Assembly (NCBI GenBank): GCA_963588595.1
Contig: CAVAIA010000075.1
Span: 1-31,228 of the forward strand
Direction: 5' to 3'
DNA length: 31,228 nucleotides
Origin: Phoenicibacter sp963588595
Lineage (GTDB): Bacteria > Actinomycetota > Coriobacteriia > Coriobacteriales > Eggerthellaceae
A program made the position numbers and the translations under genes. Positions 1 to 7,855 of the stretch are shown here, piece after piece (position 1 is the first letter of the stretch; each line of letters begins with the position of its first letter). Under the pieces are notes generated by a model that was given only the letters and a program-made list of their open reading frames with translations, was not told the origin of the DNA and made no database searches.

Positions 1-647
1 CAAATTGCCATTCCAATACGACCGATCTTTGTGTCGAAAACAGGCCAGCTTTGACCATTGGAATTGATTAGTTGTTCTCCTGCAGGCAAGTGAACTTTAT
101 CATATCTTCCTATATACCCTTCAGGTCCAACCAAAACAGCAGTGTTGTAATAGATGCAAGGGTCGATCTCGCTTCTTCTAGCCATGCACCAAATAACATA
201 AACTCCTCTTTCTTGAGCTTTTTTAGCAATTGCTTGGCACATTGGTCCATCTGGCACATATTCGCTAAACTCAACTAAATCCCTAGCAGTTGAATCATCG
301 GCGCTAGGACGCAATGCGTTGTTATAGTCGGTGCGTCCTTTTTCTCCAGATGCAATTCCATCTCCTGTCCCCTCAGGGAATGCGATCAAATCAACACCTT
401 CATCAGCCAATTTGTCGATGTATTCCAACACGCGTGTTGTGTTGTCTTTGTCATCAGGGTGAAGGTCAACATCCATCCCGACAGCTGCAATCTTCACATC
501 TTTTGCCTGCGAATAATCAACTTTTTTGTCCATGCCTTCTGTCTCCTTGGAATTTGTGCTAGAACACCCTGTTAAACCCGCTACTGCAAGTGAACCAGCA
601 CCAACTCCCGCAATCTTAATTAGGTTTCTTCTTGTTACCTCTCTCAT
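1..647 (-). CDS. Tat-exported lipoprotein, nitrilase-superfamily (carbon-nitrogen) hydrolase, 3' part missing
   Basis: I translated this reading frame by hand. It starts at an ATG (645-647) preceded by a good AAGGAG ribosome binding site, and runs off the left window edge after 215 codons. The N-terminus has a twin-arginine motif (TRRNLIK, R6-R7), a hydrophobic stretch and a lipobox LTGC with Cys28, so the protein should be exported folded and lipid-anchored. The mature part shows nitrilase-fold signatures: Glu92 in FPEGTGDG and Lys184 in GRYDKVHLP. The frame ends in GRIGMAI plus the first two bases of a Cys codon, which is where the catalytic Cys of the E-K-C triad belongs. The family cleaves non-peptide C-N bonds in nitriles, amides, ureido compounds or pantetheine; the substrate cannot be told from this. 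It is the last visible gene of the amidohydrolase operon, and its leader closely resembles those of the two exported amidohydrolases. Confidence 0.88.
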   Translation of the reverse strand, partial: MREVTRRNLIKIAGVGAGSLAVAGLTGCSSTNSKETEGMDKKVDYSQAKDVKIAAVGMDVDLHPDDKDNTTRVLEYIDKLADEGVDLIAFPEGTGDGIASGEKGRTDYNNALRPSADDSTARDLVEFSEYVPDGPMCQAIAKKAQERGVYVIWCMARRSEIDPCIYYNTAVLVGPEGYIGRYDKVHLPAGEQLINSNGQSWPVFDTKIGRIGMAI

Positions 648-730
648 TTAAGTTCTCCTTTTCTTTGTTTCTTTAAAAGGACTAGTTACTTTACAAAGAT
701 TTCTTTAGATTTAAGATCTGAGCGAATGTT

Positions 731-2404
731 TTATGCTTTATAAACTAACTGTCCTTTGAAATACACCTCATCTGGCTCAATGTGGGAAATACCTTCAACA
801 TCCCTTGCCAAAATGTCTTCGGGCAACACCAAGAAATCAGCAATTTTGCCTTCTTCAATTGAGCCTCTGTTTGCCTCATCGCCAAGTTGCTTGGCACCAT
901 TGAGCGTATAGCCACGTATCATGTCTTCAAGGTCTACCGACTGTTCAGGAGTCAGAGCATAATCTGTGGCACCACTGTAGTCGGCATTTAGCGTTTTGGG
1001 GGTGTACCTACGAAGAACACCAACCTCCATGCCCAAAAACGGTGTCCAGTTCATGAACACGTCGTCCATGCCAATTTGGTCACAACCAAATGTAACAGTA
1101 GCCCCTGTATCCATGATGTCTTTTACACGATATTCATACCTGAAGCGCTCTCCTAAAGCCTTCTGCATGTGTTCATAGCCGCCCGAAATTTCTGGAGGAG
1201 ACATCCAATAAGGCGTGAAGTTGGCGATTACGTCAAGCTCCTTGAAGCGAGGAACATCTGCGTCAGAGCAAAGTTCAACATGCGTTAGAGTAATTATGTT
1301 GTTCAGAGGTCTGTCAAGTTGATTGCGCACATCTTCAACAGCGTCTAGGCTCATGCGAATTGCAGCATCGCCAATAACATGCAAATGAACATCAAAGCCC
1401 AGCTCATCGCATTGTTTAATCAAGTCTGCAAGAGTTTCTTCACTACACAGCTTGCCACCAGTTAGCCCATTATCGTACCTAGGCTCCAACATGTAAGCTG
1501 TTGAAATGGCTGAAGTGCCGTCAATCAAAAGTTTTAGTGTGTGAACATGCAAGTGCTCAGTGTTGAATTTCTTGTTATAACGCTCCAATTCGTCCACAAT
1601 TCCAGGCAGATATTTTGGAAGTTGAGTGCCATAAGCACCATTAACGTTCAGCGAAATTTCCCCCGCACGGTCGAGTTCTGCGAATAAGCTGTAAACACGT
1701 TCACCGAATTCTGGCACACAAGGCATTGCACACTCTGTAATTGTTGTAATGCCAATTCGCTTGCAATAGGCATCAAGCCTTTTAATTTCTGACTTAATGT
1801 AGTCGTCGCTAAGTGCATCCGTGTTTGCAAAAATTGCCTCTGATGAAAAACCTTCGTATATCCTGCCCGTAAGTTTGCCCTCTCTGTCTCTAACAAGGTA
1901 GGTAAAGCCTGGGCAAGGGTCAGGTGTGTCCTCTTTTATGCCAAGCATCTCCAGCATTTTAGAATTACACCAGCCACAATGGGGTTCAAATTCAAGCAGA
2001 TAGATGCCTTCCGTTGTGCTAATGGCATCTAAATCTTCTTTCGTTATTTCTTCACCTTGAAAATAAAGCTCACGCACCATAAAAAAGTGCGCTTTTTGAC
2101 CTGCGTCGGCTTTAACTTTTTCCGCCACATCTTCAAGCATTGCTTTTTTGCCACGCTTATCAATTAATGGATATTTGAATTGACACATTGGCAACGAGCA
2201 TGAGATGTGAGCATGCGAATCAATGAGCCCTGGCATAATGAATTTGCCCCCAGCATCAATTGTTTTACCTTCAAAATCTGACAATCCCGACTCTTCGCCA
2301 ACAAAGACAAACCTGCCATCTTTGACAGCAAACGCACTTGCATGCGGTTTTTTGTCATCAACTGTGTGAATATTGGCATTTTTAAGAATGTAGTCAACTT
2401 TCAT
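731..2404 (-). CDS. Cytoplasmic metal-dependent amidohydrolase, YtcJ-like (Amidohydro_3)
   Basis: This 557-residue protein has the usual length of the YtcJ/N-substituted formamide deformylase-like branch of the amidohydrolase superfamily. It has an N-terminal beta-sandwich segment (ILKNANIHTVD, then VKDGRFVFVGEE) followed by a TIM barrel. Expected metal or catalytic positions are visible: the HxH pair H64/H66 in GLIDSHAHIS, Lys in LKLLIDGTS, His in DVHLHVIGDAA, His in LTHVEL and Asp in FGCDQIG. The C-terminal EGKIADFLVL and VYFKGQLVYKA are typical of the family. There is no signal peptide, so it is probably cytosolic. The ATG is preceded by AGGAAAGAAGGG, which lies directly behind a terminator-like hairpin. 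It is the fourth gene of the operon, before the exported nitrilase homologue. The substrate is unknown; the family acts on cyclic or linear amides and N-formyl or N-acyl compounds. Confidence 0.9.
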   Translation of the reverse strand: MKVDYILKNANIHTVDDKKPHASAFAVKDGRFVFVGEESGLSDFEGKTIDAGGKFIMPGLIDSHAHISCSLPMCQFKYPLIDKRGKKAMLEDVAEKVKADAGQKAHFFMVRELYFQGEEITKEDLDAISTTEGIYLLEFEPHCGWCNSKMLEMLGIKEDTPDPCPGFTYLVRDREGKLTGRIYEGFSSEAIFANTDALSDDYIKSEIKRLDAYCKRIGITTITECAMPCVPEFGERVYSLFAELDRAGEISLNVNGAYGTQLPKYLPGIVDELERYNKKFNTEHLHVHTLKLLIDGTSAISTAYMLEPRYDNGLTGGKLCSEETLADLIKQCDELGFDVHLHVIGDAAIRMSLDAVEDVRNQLDRPLNNIITLTHVELCSDADVPRFKELDVIANFTPYWMSPPEISGGYEHMQKALGERFRYEYRVKDIMDTGATVTFGCDQIGMDDVFMNWTPFLGMEVGVLRRYTPKTLNADYSGATDYALTPEQSVDLEDMIRGYTLNGAKQLGDEANRGSIEEGKIADFLVLPEDILARDVEGISHIEPDEVYFKGQLVYKA

Positions 2405-2426
2405 GATTGAACCCTTCTTTCCTAAA

Positions 2427-2470
2427 TCAAAAACCCGCCTGCAAGTCTTTGAAAATTACAAGCGGGCTAT
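2427..2470 (-). terminator. Intrinsic terminator or attenuator hairpin inside the amidohydrolase operon
   Basis: Read on the minus strand, CCCGCTTGTAA and TTGCAGGCGGG form an 11-pair stem (with G-T wobbles) around a short loop, followed by five U residues. It lies after the 541-residue amidohydrolase gene. Only about 25 nt separate the U-tract from the next ATG, and those hold the ribosome binding site. No promoter fits after the hairpin, so transcription of the next gene must pass through it, as at an attenuator or a partial terminator. Confidence 0.75.
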
Positions 2471-2505
2471 TTTAAAACTTTTCTTTGCATCTGTTAGAGG
2501 CTCTA

Positions 2506-4131
2506 TTAAGATTTATAAACTGTCTGTCCTCCGCGGATGGTTTCAAGCACTTTAGTTTTGTGAATGTCTGTCACAGGAATCTCAAATAGGTTTTGGTCTA
2601 CGACGATCAAGTCTGCCAACTTGCCTTCTTCGATTGACCCGATCTTGTCCTCCATGCGAACTTGCCAAGCATTGTTGATAGTGTAGGATTCAATGCTTTC
2701 TTCAAGGGTTGGACCTTCACAAATATCCGATGGATCAGGACCAGTGTAGCCAATCATTCTTCTGCGAATTCCAATATCAATTGACTCAAATGGAGAAGGC
2801 TTGCCGTCAGAAACTGGATAGTCAGAACCTTGTCCATATCTACAGCCTGCATTAATAAGAGACTTAACTGGATAAGGATTACCTGTTATATTTATGCCGA
2901 GATGTTGTTTATACTCTTCGGCGGATACAAAATGCCATGCACCAGTAGAGTTAATCATTACACCTAATTTTCCAGCACGCTCAATGTCTCCTGGCTGGAA
3001 GAACTCGCTATGAGAAAGGGTAACGCGCGTATCGGTAAAGCCTGCGTCGCGCAAAGCTTCAGCCATATCAAGAGCCATCTTGGTTGTGCGGTCACCAATA
3101 GCATGAATGTTAATATCGAAACCATTTGCAGCCATCATGAGAGCCATACGATTTGTCTCTTCAGGTGTGAAATTCGGCTGGATGTCAGCACCATTATCAT
3201 AAGGATGAGCCATAGCTGCAGTAGCAGACTCTGCAACGCCGTCGCCCAAAATTTTGAAAACTGGGAAGCCAAGCTTGTCAGTTGGTTTAAATTTGCTCTT
3301 CAGAATGCAACAATCGCTCAACGCTTGCAACATGTCATGTCTGCTCGTGCAAAAATAGAAGCCGCCGAAGAAGCGTTGTGGGAATTCGTCGCTGTTCATG
3401 AAGTCTTCGAATTCCTCATTAAGGGAATTTGTAATAAATTCGTTGTCTCCTAAGTCAGCAAAAGAAGTGTAACCCAAGCTTGCGAAGAGGTTTGCTAGGT
3501 TAAGAACACATTGCTTAAAGTTTTCTTTCGGGAAATAATCAGCATGCTTAGCTAAATCGAAGTAGCACGTTTCAATGCATCTTCCAGTTGGATTACCCTC
3601 TTCATCGCGAACAAAATAGTTTGATCCTGGAGCGATGTCAGGTGTATTTTTGTCAACTCCTGCAACTTCAAAGGCTTTGTGGTTGCACCATGCACCATGG
3701 CAAGATGATGAAGCAAGCAAAATTGGCTTGTCTGCACAAATGGCATCCAAAGCATCTGCGTGGGGATGGTAATCAGCAAAAATTGCATCAGCGAAACCTT
3801 GACCAAAATATGCCTCTCGGTCTGGATTAGCATCTACAAATTCTTTTACGGCAGCAAGAATGTCTTCTTCTGTTTTGCAACCAGAAAGCATAACGCCAGA
3901 AGTCCAAGCAGCTGCCATAAGTGGGTGAACATGACCGTCAATGAATCCAGGCATCATCATTTTGCCTTGCAAATCAGTTACTTCTGTTTTGCTATCTGCA
4001 AGTTTCATTGCTCCATCGTTGTCTCCAACGAAAACAATTTTGTCGCCCTCAACAGCCACGGCCTCTGCCCAAGGCTGATTTTTGTTTACAGTGTAAATTT
4101 TGCCATTTTTAAAAATTCTTGTTGCTACCAT
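2506..4131 (-). CDS. Cytoplasmic metal-dependent amidohydrolase, YtcJ-like (Amidohydro_3)
   Basis: This 541-residue protein is of the same family as its neighbours but clearly diverged from all of them. The amidohydrolase positions are present: H67/H69 in GFIDGHVHP, Lys in FKILGDGVAES, His in INIHAIGDRTT, His in LSHSEF and Asp in GQGSDYPVS. The C-terminus (GKLADLIVVD, GGQTVYKS) is family-like. It lacks a signal peptide and is expected in the cytosol. The start is an ATG with AAGGAG about 7 nt upstream. A 41-bp gap separates it from the end of the upstream exported amidohydrolase gene, consistent with one transcript. A hairpin with a U-tract follows the stop codon. Exact chemistry and substrate are not predictable from the sequence. 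Confidence 0.9.
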   Translation of the reverse strand: MVATRIFKNGKIYTVNKNQPWAEAVAVEGDKIVFVGDNDGAMKLADSKTEVTDLQGKMMMPGFIDGHVHPLMAAAWTSGVMLSGCKTEEDILAAVKEFVDANPDREAYFGQGFADAIFADYHPHADALDAICADKPILLASSSCHGAWCNHKAFEVAGVDKNTPDIAPGSNYFVRDEEGNPTGRCIETCYFDLAKHADYFPKENFKQCVLNLANLFASLGYTSFADLGDNEFITNSLNEEFEDFMNSDEFPQRFFGGFYFCTSRHDMLQALSDCCILKSKFKPTDKLGFPVFKILGDGVAESATAAMAHPYDNGADIQPNFTPEETNRMALMMAANGFDINIHAIGDRTTKMALDMAEALRDAGFTDTRVTLSHSEFFQPGDIERAGKLGVMINSTGAWHFVSAEEYKQHLGINITGNPYPVKSLINAGCRYGQGSDYPVSDGKPSPFESIDIGIRRRMIGYTGPDPSDICEGPTLEESIESYTINNAWQVRMEDKIGSIEEGKLADLIVVDQNLFEIPVTDIHKTKVLETIRGGQTVYKS

Positions 4132-4172
4132 TTTTTCTCCTTAAATATAAAAATCAATACTTATAAAAAGAA

Positions 4173-5960
4173 CTACTTCGTGTAGACCTCTTTTCCTTCA
4201 AAATAAACTGTTTCAACTTCTCCTTCATGAATCTTGTCTTTGTCACAAGTTGTTATGTCTTTATTTATAAGCAAAAAGTCAGCATATTTGCCTGTTTCAA
4301 TTGAGCCGCGCTCGTCTGCGCATTTTAATTGTTTTGCGCCGTTAATTGTCATTATGTCTAGCGCGTCTTCAAGACTAACTCTCTCGCTTGGATCCAGCTG
4401 CCACACATTCATGTCGGGGCGGGTGTCATTGACAGCGACTTCTATGATTCCACAAACTGTAACAGGAGCCCCGCTTGCAGCAGGGACATCCGTTGATGAG
4501 GAGACGTTAATGCCCGCGTCGAGGAGGGATTTAATTGGATAACCTGACCAAGCTGTCTCTTCTATTAACTCAACAGCTTCGAGCTCTTCTTTGGTTGTGA
4601 TGGAGACTTGATCAGCTACCTTTTTAACAGCTTCTTGGCTGGTTAAAACTCTCCAATTGATGTTTTCTGCAACATAGATGTTGTGCTCACCCATCTTTTT
4701 CTTTGAGTCGGCTGTAATGTTTCTACCATGACAAATGCCATTATAAACATTGTCTGTTTTGACACTTTCAGCTGCGATGCAAGCATTTACAACTTGCTCT
4801 GTTGCAGCATCACCTTGCGAGTGAACATGAATTGAAATGCCTTTCTCATTTGCAGCTTTCGTTATGTTGTTAATAACATCATCTTGCCAAACTTGAGTGC
4901 CATAGGATCCATCACCATATCCTTTCTTTAGCCAACCAGAACCGCCTTCAACAGACTCGCCATCCGCAAAAAGTTTGATTACGTCATATTTAAGGTGTTT
5001 GGTCGGGTATTTGTTCATATATTGTTCGGCTTTGTCGACCTCGGTTTTCCAATCATCGAAGGAGTCAATTTTGTGAGATCCACTTGCGATGATTGTCAAT
5101 CCATGATTTTTGTCATATTCGCTTAAACAATTAACAAGTTGGTTATCAAAGTAGTTAAGCCATCCATCTTGGTAGTAGGTGTAGCCATAAGAATGAAGCG
5201 TATTTTCCATCGATTGGCAAATGCCCTCGTAGTCGCTCTCTAAAACGAATGGCTTTGTTGCAACTGCTTTCTTTAAAACATAGTTAAATGCTAAGTCTTC
5301 AACAAGACCAGAGAGTTCTCCAGATGAAGTTTTGTGGAACGTTCCTCCATCGACAGTGGTTGAAGTAGTTACGCCTGCTTCCTCAAAAGCTTTAGTGTTA
5401 CAAAATGCATTGTGACCAGAATTGTCAACTATGACCATAACTTTATCAGAGCAAATGGCGTCTAGCTGACTTTTCATTTCAATTTTTGTTTTTGTCTCAA
5501 GCATGGCAACGTTGTCCCAACCAAAGGTGTAGTAAAACTCCTTGTCCGGATTGTCTTGCACAAATTTTTTGACGTTTGTGAGGATTTCTTGTTCGGTTGT
5601 TCCTGTTACAGCAACATTTAGATAACTCAACATGCCTTGCCCAGCATAATGTCCATGACCCTCAGTTGCGCCCGCCATAATAAAACCTTTATTTCGGTAG
5701 TCGACAACCTTAGTTGTTCCATCCTTGACATATTGTTTAACGCCATCTTCATTTCCTACGTAGACGTATTTGCCATCTTTTACTGCTAGAGCCTCAACAT
5801 AGTCTCTGTTTGAATTTGAAGTGTAGATTTTCCCATAAACAACAGTGTCTGCAGCGTTTGAAGATGAGCTAGATGCGCACCCACTCAATCCAGTGAGAGC
5901 AACGCTGGCGGCTCCAACACCTGCAATTTTTACAAAGTCTCTTCTTGTTACTTGTTTCAT
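4173..5960 (-). CDS. Tat-exported lipoprotein amidohydrolase, YtcJ-like, paralogue A
   Basis: This 595-residue protein begins MKQVTRRDFVKIAGVG, a twin-arginine signal (R6-R7), followed by the lipobox LSGC with Cys28 and a Ser/Ala-rich linker. It should be Tat-translocated and lipid-anchored on the outer face of the membrane. The mature enzyme is an Amidohydro_3 protein: H102/H104 in EGHGHY, Lys in IKLFADGES, His in IHVHSQGDAA, His in GICHGRN and Asp in SSSTDVPAASG. The DSHxH of cytosolic relatives is replaced by EGHGH, a change shared with the neighbouring paralogue B. The ATG is preceded by AAAGGTGA about 7 nt upstream. The gap to the upstream paralogue is 37 bp, and the two are clearly a tandem duplication. 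Tat export would fit a metal cofactor loaded in the cytosol before transport. The substrate is unknown. Confidence 0.9.
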   Translation of the reverse strand: MKQVTRRDFVKIAGVGAASVALTGLSGCASSSSSNAADTVVYGKIYTSNSNRDYVEALAVKDGKYVYVGNEDGVKQYVKDGTTKVVDYRNKGFIMAGATEGHGHYAGQGMLSYLNVAVTGTTEQEILTNVKKFVQDNPDKEFYYTFGWDNVAMLETKTKIEMKSQLDAICSDKVMVIVDNSGHNAFCNTKAFEEAGVTTSTTVDGGTFHKTSSGELSGLVEDLAFNYVLKKAVATKPFVLESDYEGICQSMENTLHSYGYTYYQDGWLNYFDNQLVNCLSEYDKNHGLTIIASGSHKIDSFDDWKTEVDKAEQYMNKYPTKHLKYDVIKLFADGESVEGGSGWLKKGYGDGSYGTQVWQDDVINNITKAANEKGISIHVHSQGDAATEQVVNACIAAESVKTDNVYNGICHGRNITADSKKKMGEHNIYVAENINWRVLTSQEAVKKVADQVSITTKEELEAVELIEETAWSGYPIKSLLDAGINVSSSTDVPAASGAPVTVCGIIEVAVNDTRPDMNVWQLDPSERVSLEDALDIMTINGAKQLKCADERGSIETGKYADFLLINKDITTCDKDKIHEGEVETVYFEGKEVYTK

Positions 5961-5997
5961 CGATGGTCACCTTTCGTTGTGCTCTTTTAAGTTTTAA

Positions 5998-7746
5998 CTA
6001 CTTTGTGTAGACTTCTTTACCCTCAAAATATAAACTTGAAACTTCTCCTTCATGAATTTTGTCCTTATCACAAGTTGTAATATCTTTATTTAAGAGCACG
6101 AAGTCAGCATATTTGCCAGTTTCAATTGAGCCACGCACATCTTCGACTTGCAATTGTTTTGCGCCATTGATAGTCATGATGTCAAGAGCTTGTTCAAGAG
6201 AGACTCTCTCATTAGGATCAAGTTGATGAATTTCCATATCTGGTCTCGTGTCGTTAACTGCAATTTCTATAATTGAGCAAACGTCAACAGGCGCTCCACT
6301 AGCTGCCGGAACATCAGTTGAAGAAGTCACTAACACGCCTGCATCAACCAATGATTTTATAGGGTAGCCTGCGTTACATATCTCCATTGAGAACATCTCA
6401 GTAATTTGACTCTCTATGCTTTTTGATATTAGAGTTCTCCAATTGATGTTTTGCGCAGCATAGATGTTGTGTTCTGCCATTTTTTTCTTTGAGTCCTCTG
6501 AGATGTTGCGACCGTGGCAAATGCCATTCAATACGCCTTCTTTTTTAGTGCTTTCAGCTGCGATGCACGCATTTACAACTTGCTCTGTTGCAGCGTCGCC
6601 TTGTGAGTGAACGTGAATTGCAAGTCCTCTTTCGTTTGCAGTCTTCGTTATGTTGTTGAATGTCTCAGTTTCCCAAGTTTGAGTCCCATGAGTTCCGTCA
6701 GCATATCCTTCTTTTAGCCAACCGGATTTTGACTCGACTGCCTCACCGTCTGCAAAAAGTTTGATTGAGTTATATTTCAAATGGTCAGTTTTATATTTGT
6801 TCATGCGCTCTTCTGCGGCGTCGATCTCTGATTTCCAATCATCATAAGGGTCAATTTTGTGAGATCCGCTTGCAAGAATTGATAACCCTGTTTTGTTGTC
6901 ATATGTGTATATGCAATCAAGGATTTTAGGACCGAAGTAGTTCATGCAACCGTCATGATAATATGTGTATCCATAGGCATGAAGTTTCTTTTCCATTGTC
7001 TTGCAAATGCCCTCATAATCATCTTCTGTAATCAAATCTTGGGTGGTAATTGCTTTTTTCAATATCATAGTGTCAGCCATGTCAGTGACAAGTCCTGAAA
7101 GCTCACCATTTTCAGTTTTCACAATTTGTCCACCTGGCACAACTGTGTCTTTTGTCACCCCTGCAATTTCGAAAGCCTTGCTGTTTGCAAAAGCTGAGTG
7201 ACCTGAGTTGTCAACAATCAACATTGGCTTGTCTGAGCAAATAGCATCAAGTTTGGGAAGCATGTTAAATGAGAATTTTGTTTGATTTAACGTTTGATTA
7301 TCCCAACCAAATGTGTAATAGGCTTTGTTGTTGGGATGTTCTTCAACAAATTTTTTGACATTTGCAACGATCTCGTCTTCGCTTGAACCCGTGACAGTGA
7401 AGTTCATGTAATCCAAAACACCGTCCATCACATAATGACCATGACCTTCAGTGGCTCCAGCCATGATAAGACCCTTGTTTTTATGGTCAACAACTTTTGT
7501 TGTTCCATCTTTAATGTATTGTTTAACGCCATCCTCGCTTCCAACGAAAATGTATTTTCCATCTTTGACCGCAAGGGCTTCTGCATATTCTTGCTTTGAA
7601 TTGGAAGTGTAGATTTTTCCATAAACAACAGTGTCTGCAACGTTTGATGAGGAGCTAGACGAGCATCCACTTAATCCTGTTAAAGCAACGCCAGCAGCGC
7701 TAACTCCTGCAACTTTGAAGAAATCTCTCCTTGTGATGTCTTGTAT
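5998..7746 (-). CDS. Tat-lipoprotein amidohydrolase paralogue B without a canonical start codon (frameshifted start, rare start or young pseudogene)
   Basis: The first in-frame Met, at 7464, aligns with residue 96 of paralogue A, but the open frame continues upstream to a stop at 7753-7755. Translated by hand, that extension reads ITRRDFFKVAGV, then LTGLSGC, a Ser-rich linker and VVYGKIYTSNS, matching paralogue A's Tat leader, lipobox and N-terminal domain. The extension has no ATG, GTG or TTG. The codon aligning with paralogue A's start is ATA (7744-7746). An ATG at 7754-7756, directly after AAGGGGG, is one base out of frame; deleting one T from the following TTT would give MRFIQDITRRD and a full-length protein of about 585 residues. 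The catalytic part is intact (EGHGHY, LFADGEA, IHVHSQGDAA, GICHGRN, SSSTDVPAASG). Compared with A it lacks roughly 12 residues before GYPIKS. It is the first gene of the operon. A sequencing or assembly indel is also possible. Confidence 0.8.
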   Translation of the reverse strand: MQDITRRDFFKVAGVSAAGVALTGLSGCSSSSSSNVADTVVYGKIYTSNSKQEYAEALAVKDGKYIFVGSEDGVKQYIKDGTTKVVDHKNKGLIMAGATEGHGHYVMDGVLDYMNFTVTGSSEDEIVANVKKFVEEHPNNKAYYTFGWDNQTLNQTKFSFNMLPKLDAICSDKPMLIVDNSGHSAFANSKAFEIAGVTKDTVVPGGQIVKTENGELSGLVTDMADTMILKKAITTQDLITEDDYEGICKTMEKKLHAYGYTYYHDGCMNYFGPKILDCIYTYDNKTGLSILASGSHKIDPYDDWKSEIDAAEERMNKYKTDHLKYNSIKLFADGEAVESKSGWLKEGYADGTHGTQTWETETFNNITKTANERGLAIHVHSQGDAATEQVVNACIAAESTKKEGVLNGICHGRNISEDSKKKMAEHNIYAAQNINWRTLISKSIESQITEMFSMEICNAGYPIKSLVDAGVLVTSSTDVPAASGAPVDVCSIIEIAVNDTRPDMEIHQLDPNERVSLEQALDIMTINGAKQLQVEDVRGSIETGKYADFVLLNKDITTCDKDKIHEGEVSSLYFEGKEVYTK

Positions 7747-7796
7747 GAAATCTCATCCCCCTTGTAATCTAGAGTTTGTTAAATTAACACGTTTGG

Positions 7797-7805
7797 ATTA
7801 TACCA
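7797..7805 (-). promoter_or_regulatory. Extended -10 promoter of the amidohydrolase/nitrilase operon
   Basis: The minus strand reads TGGTATAAT, a perfect extended -10 element (TGnTATAAT). It lies about 50 bp before the coding start of the first amidohydrolase and about 45 bp after the RBS-free end of the surface-protein gene. No good -35 is present at 17 bp, which is tolerated with an extended -10. The predicted leader is about 40 nt and contains AAGGGGG. Confidence 0.65.
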
Positions 7806-7855
7806 AGAGAATATAAAAACTGTTTGTAAATTTAGAAAATCAAAAATATTTTGAA

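Noticed and set aside
3010..3453. 147-codon plus-strand frame opposite the 541-residue amidohydrolase
   Set aside because: It is antisense to a well-supported enzyme and has no family-like sequence; it is a codon-usage shadow.
7428..7670. Separate 80-codon protein upstream of the 7464 Met
   Set aside because: It is in another frame. The amidohydrolase frame itself continues through this stretch and matches the paralogue's leader and N-terminal domain.
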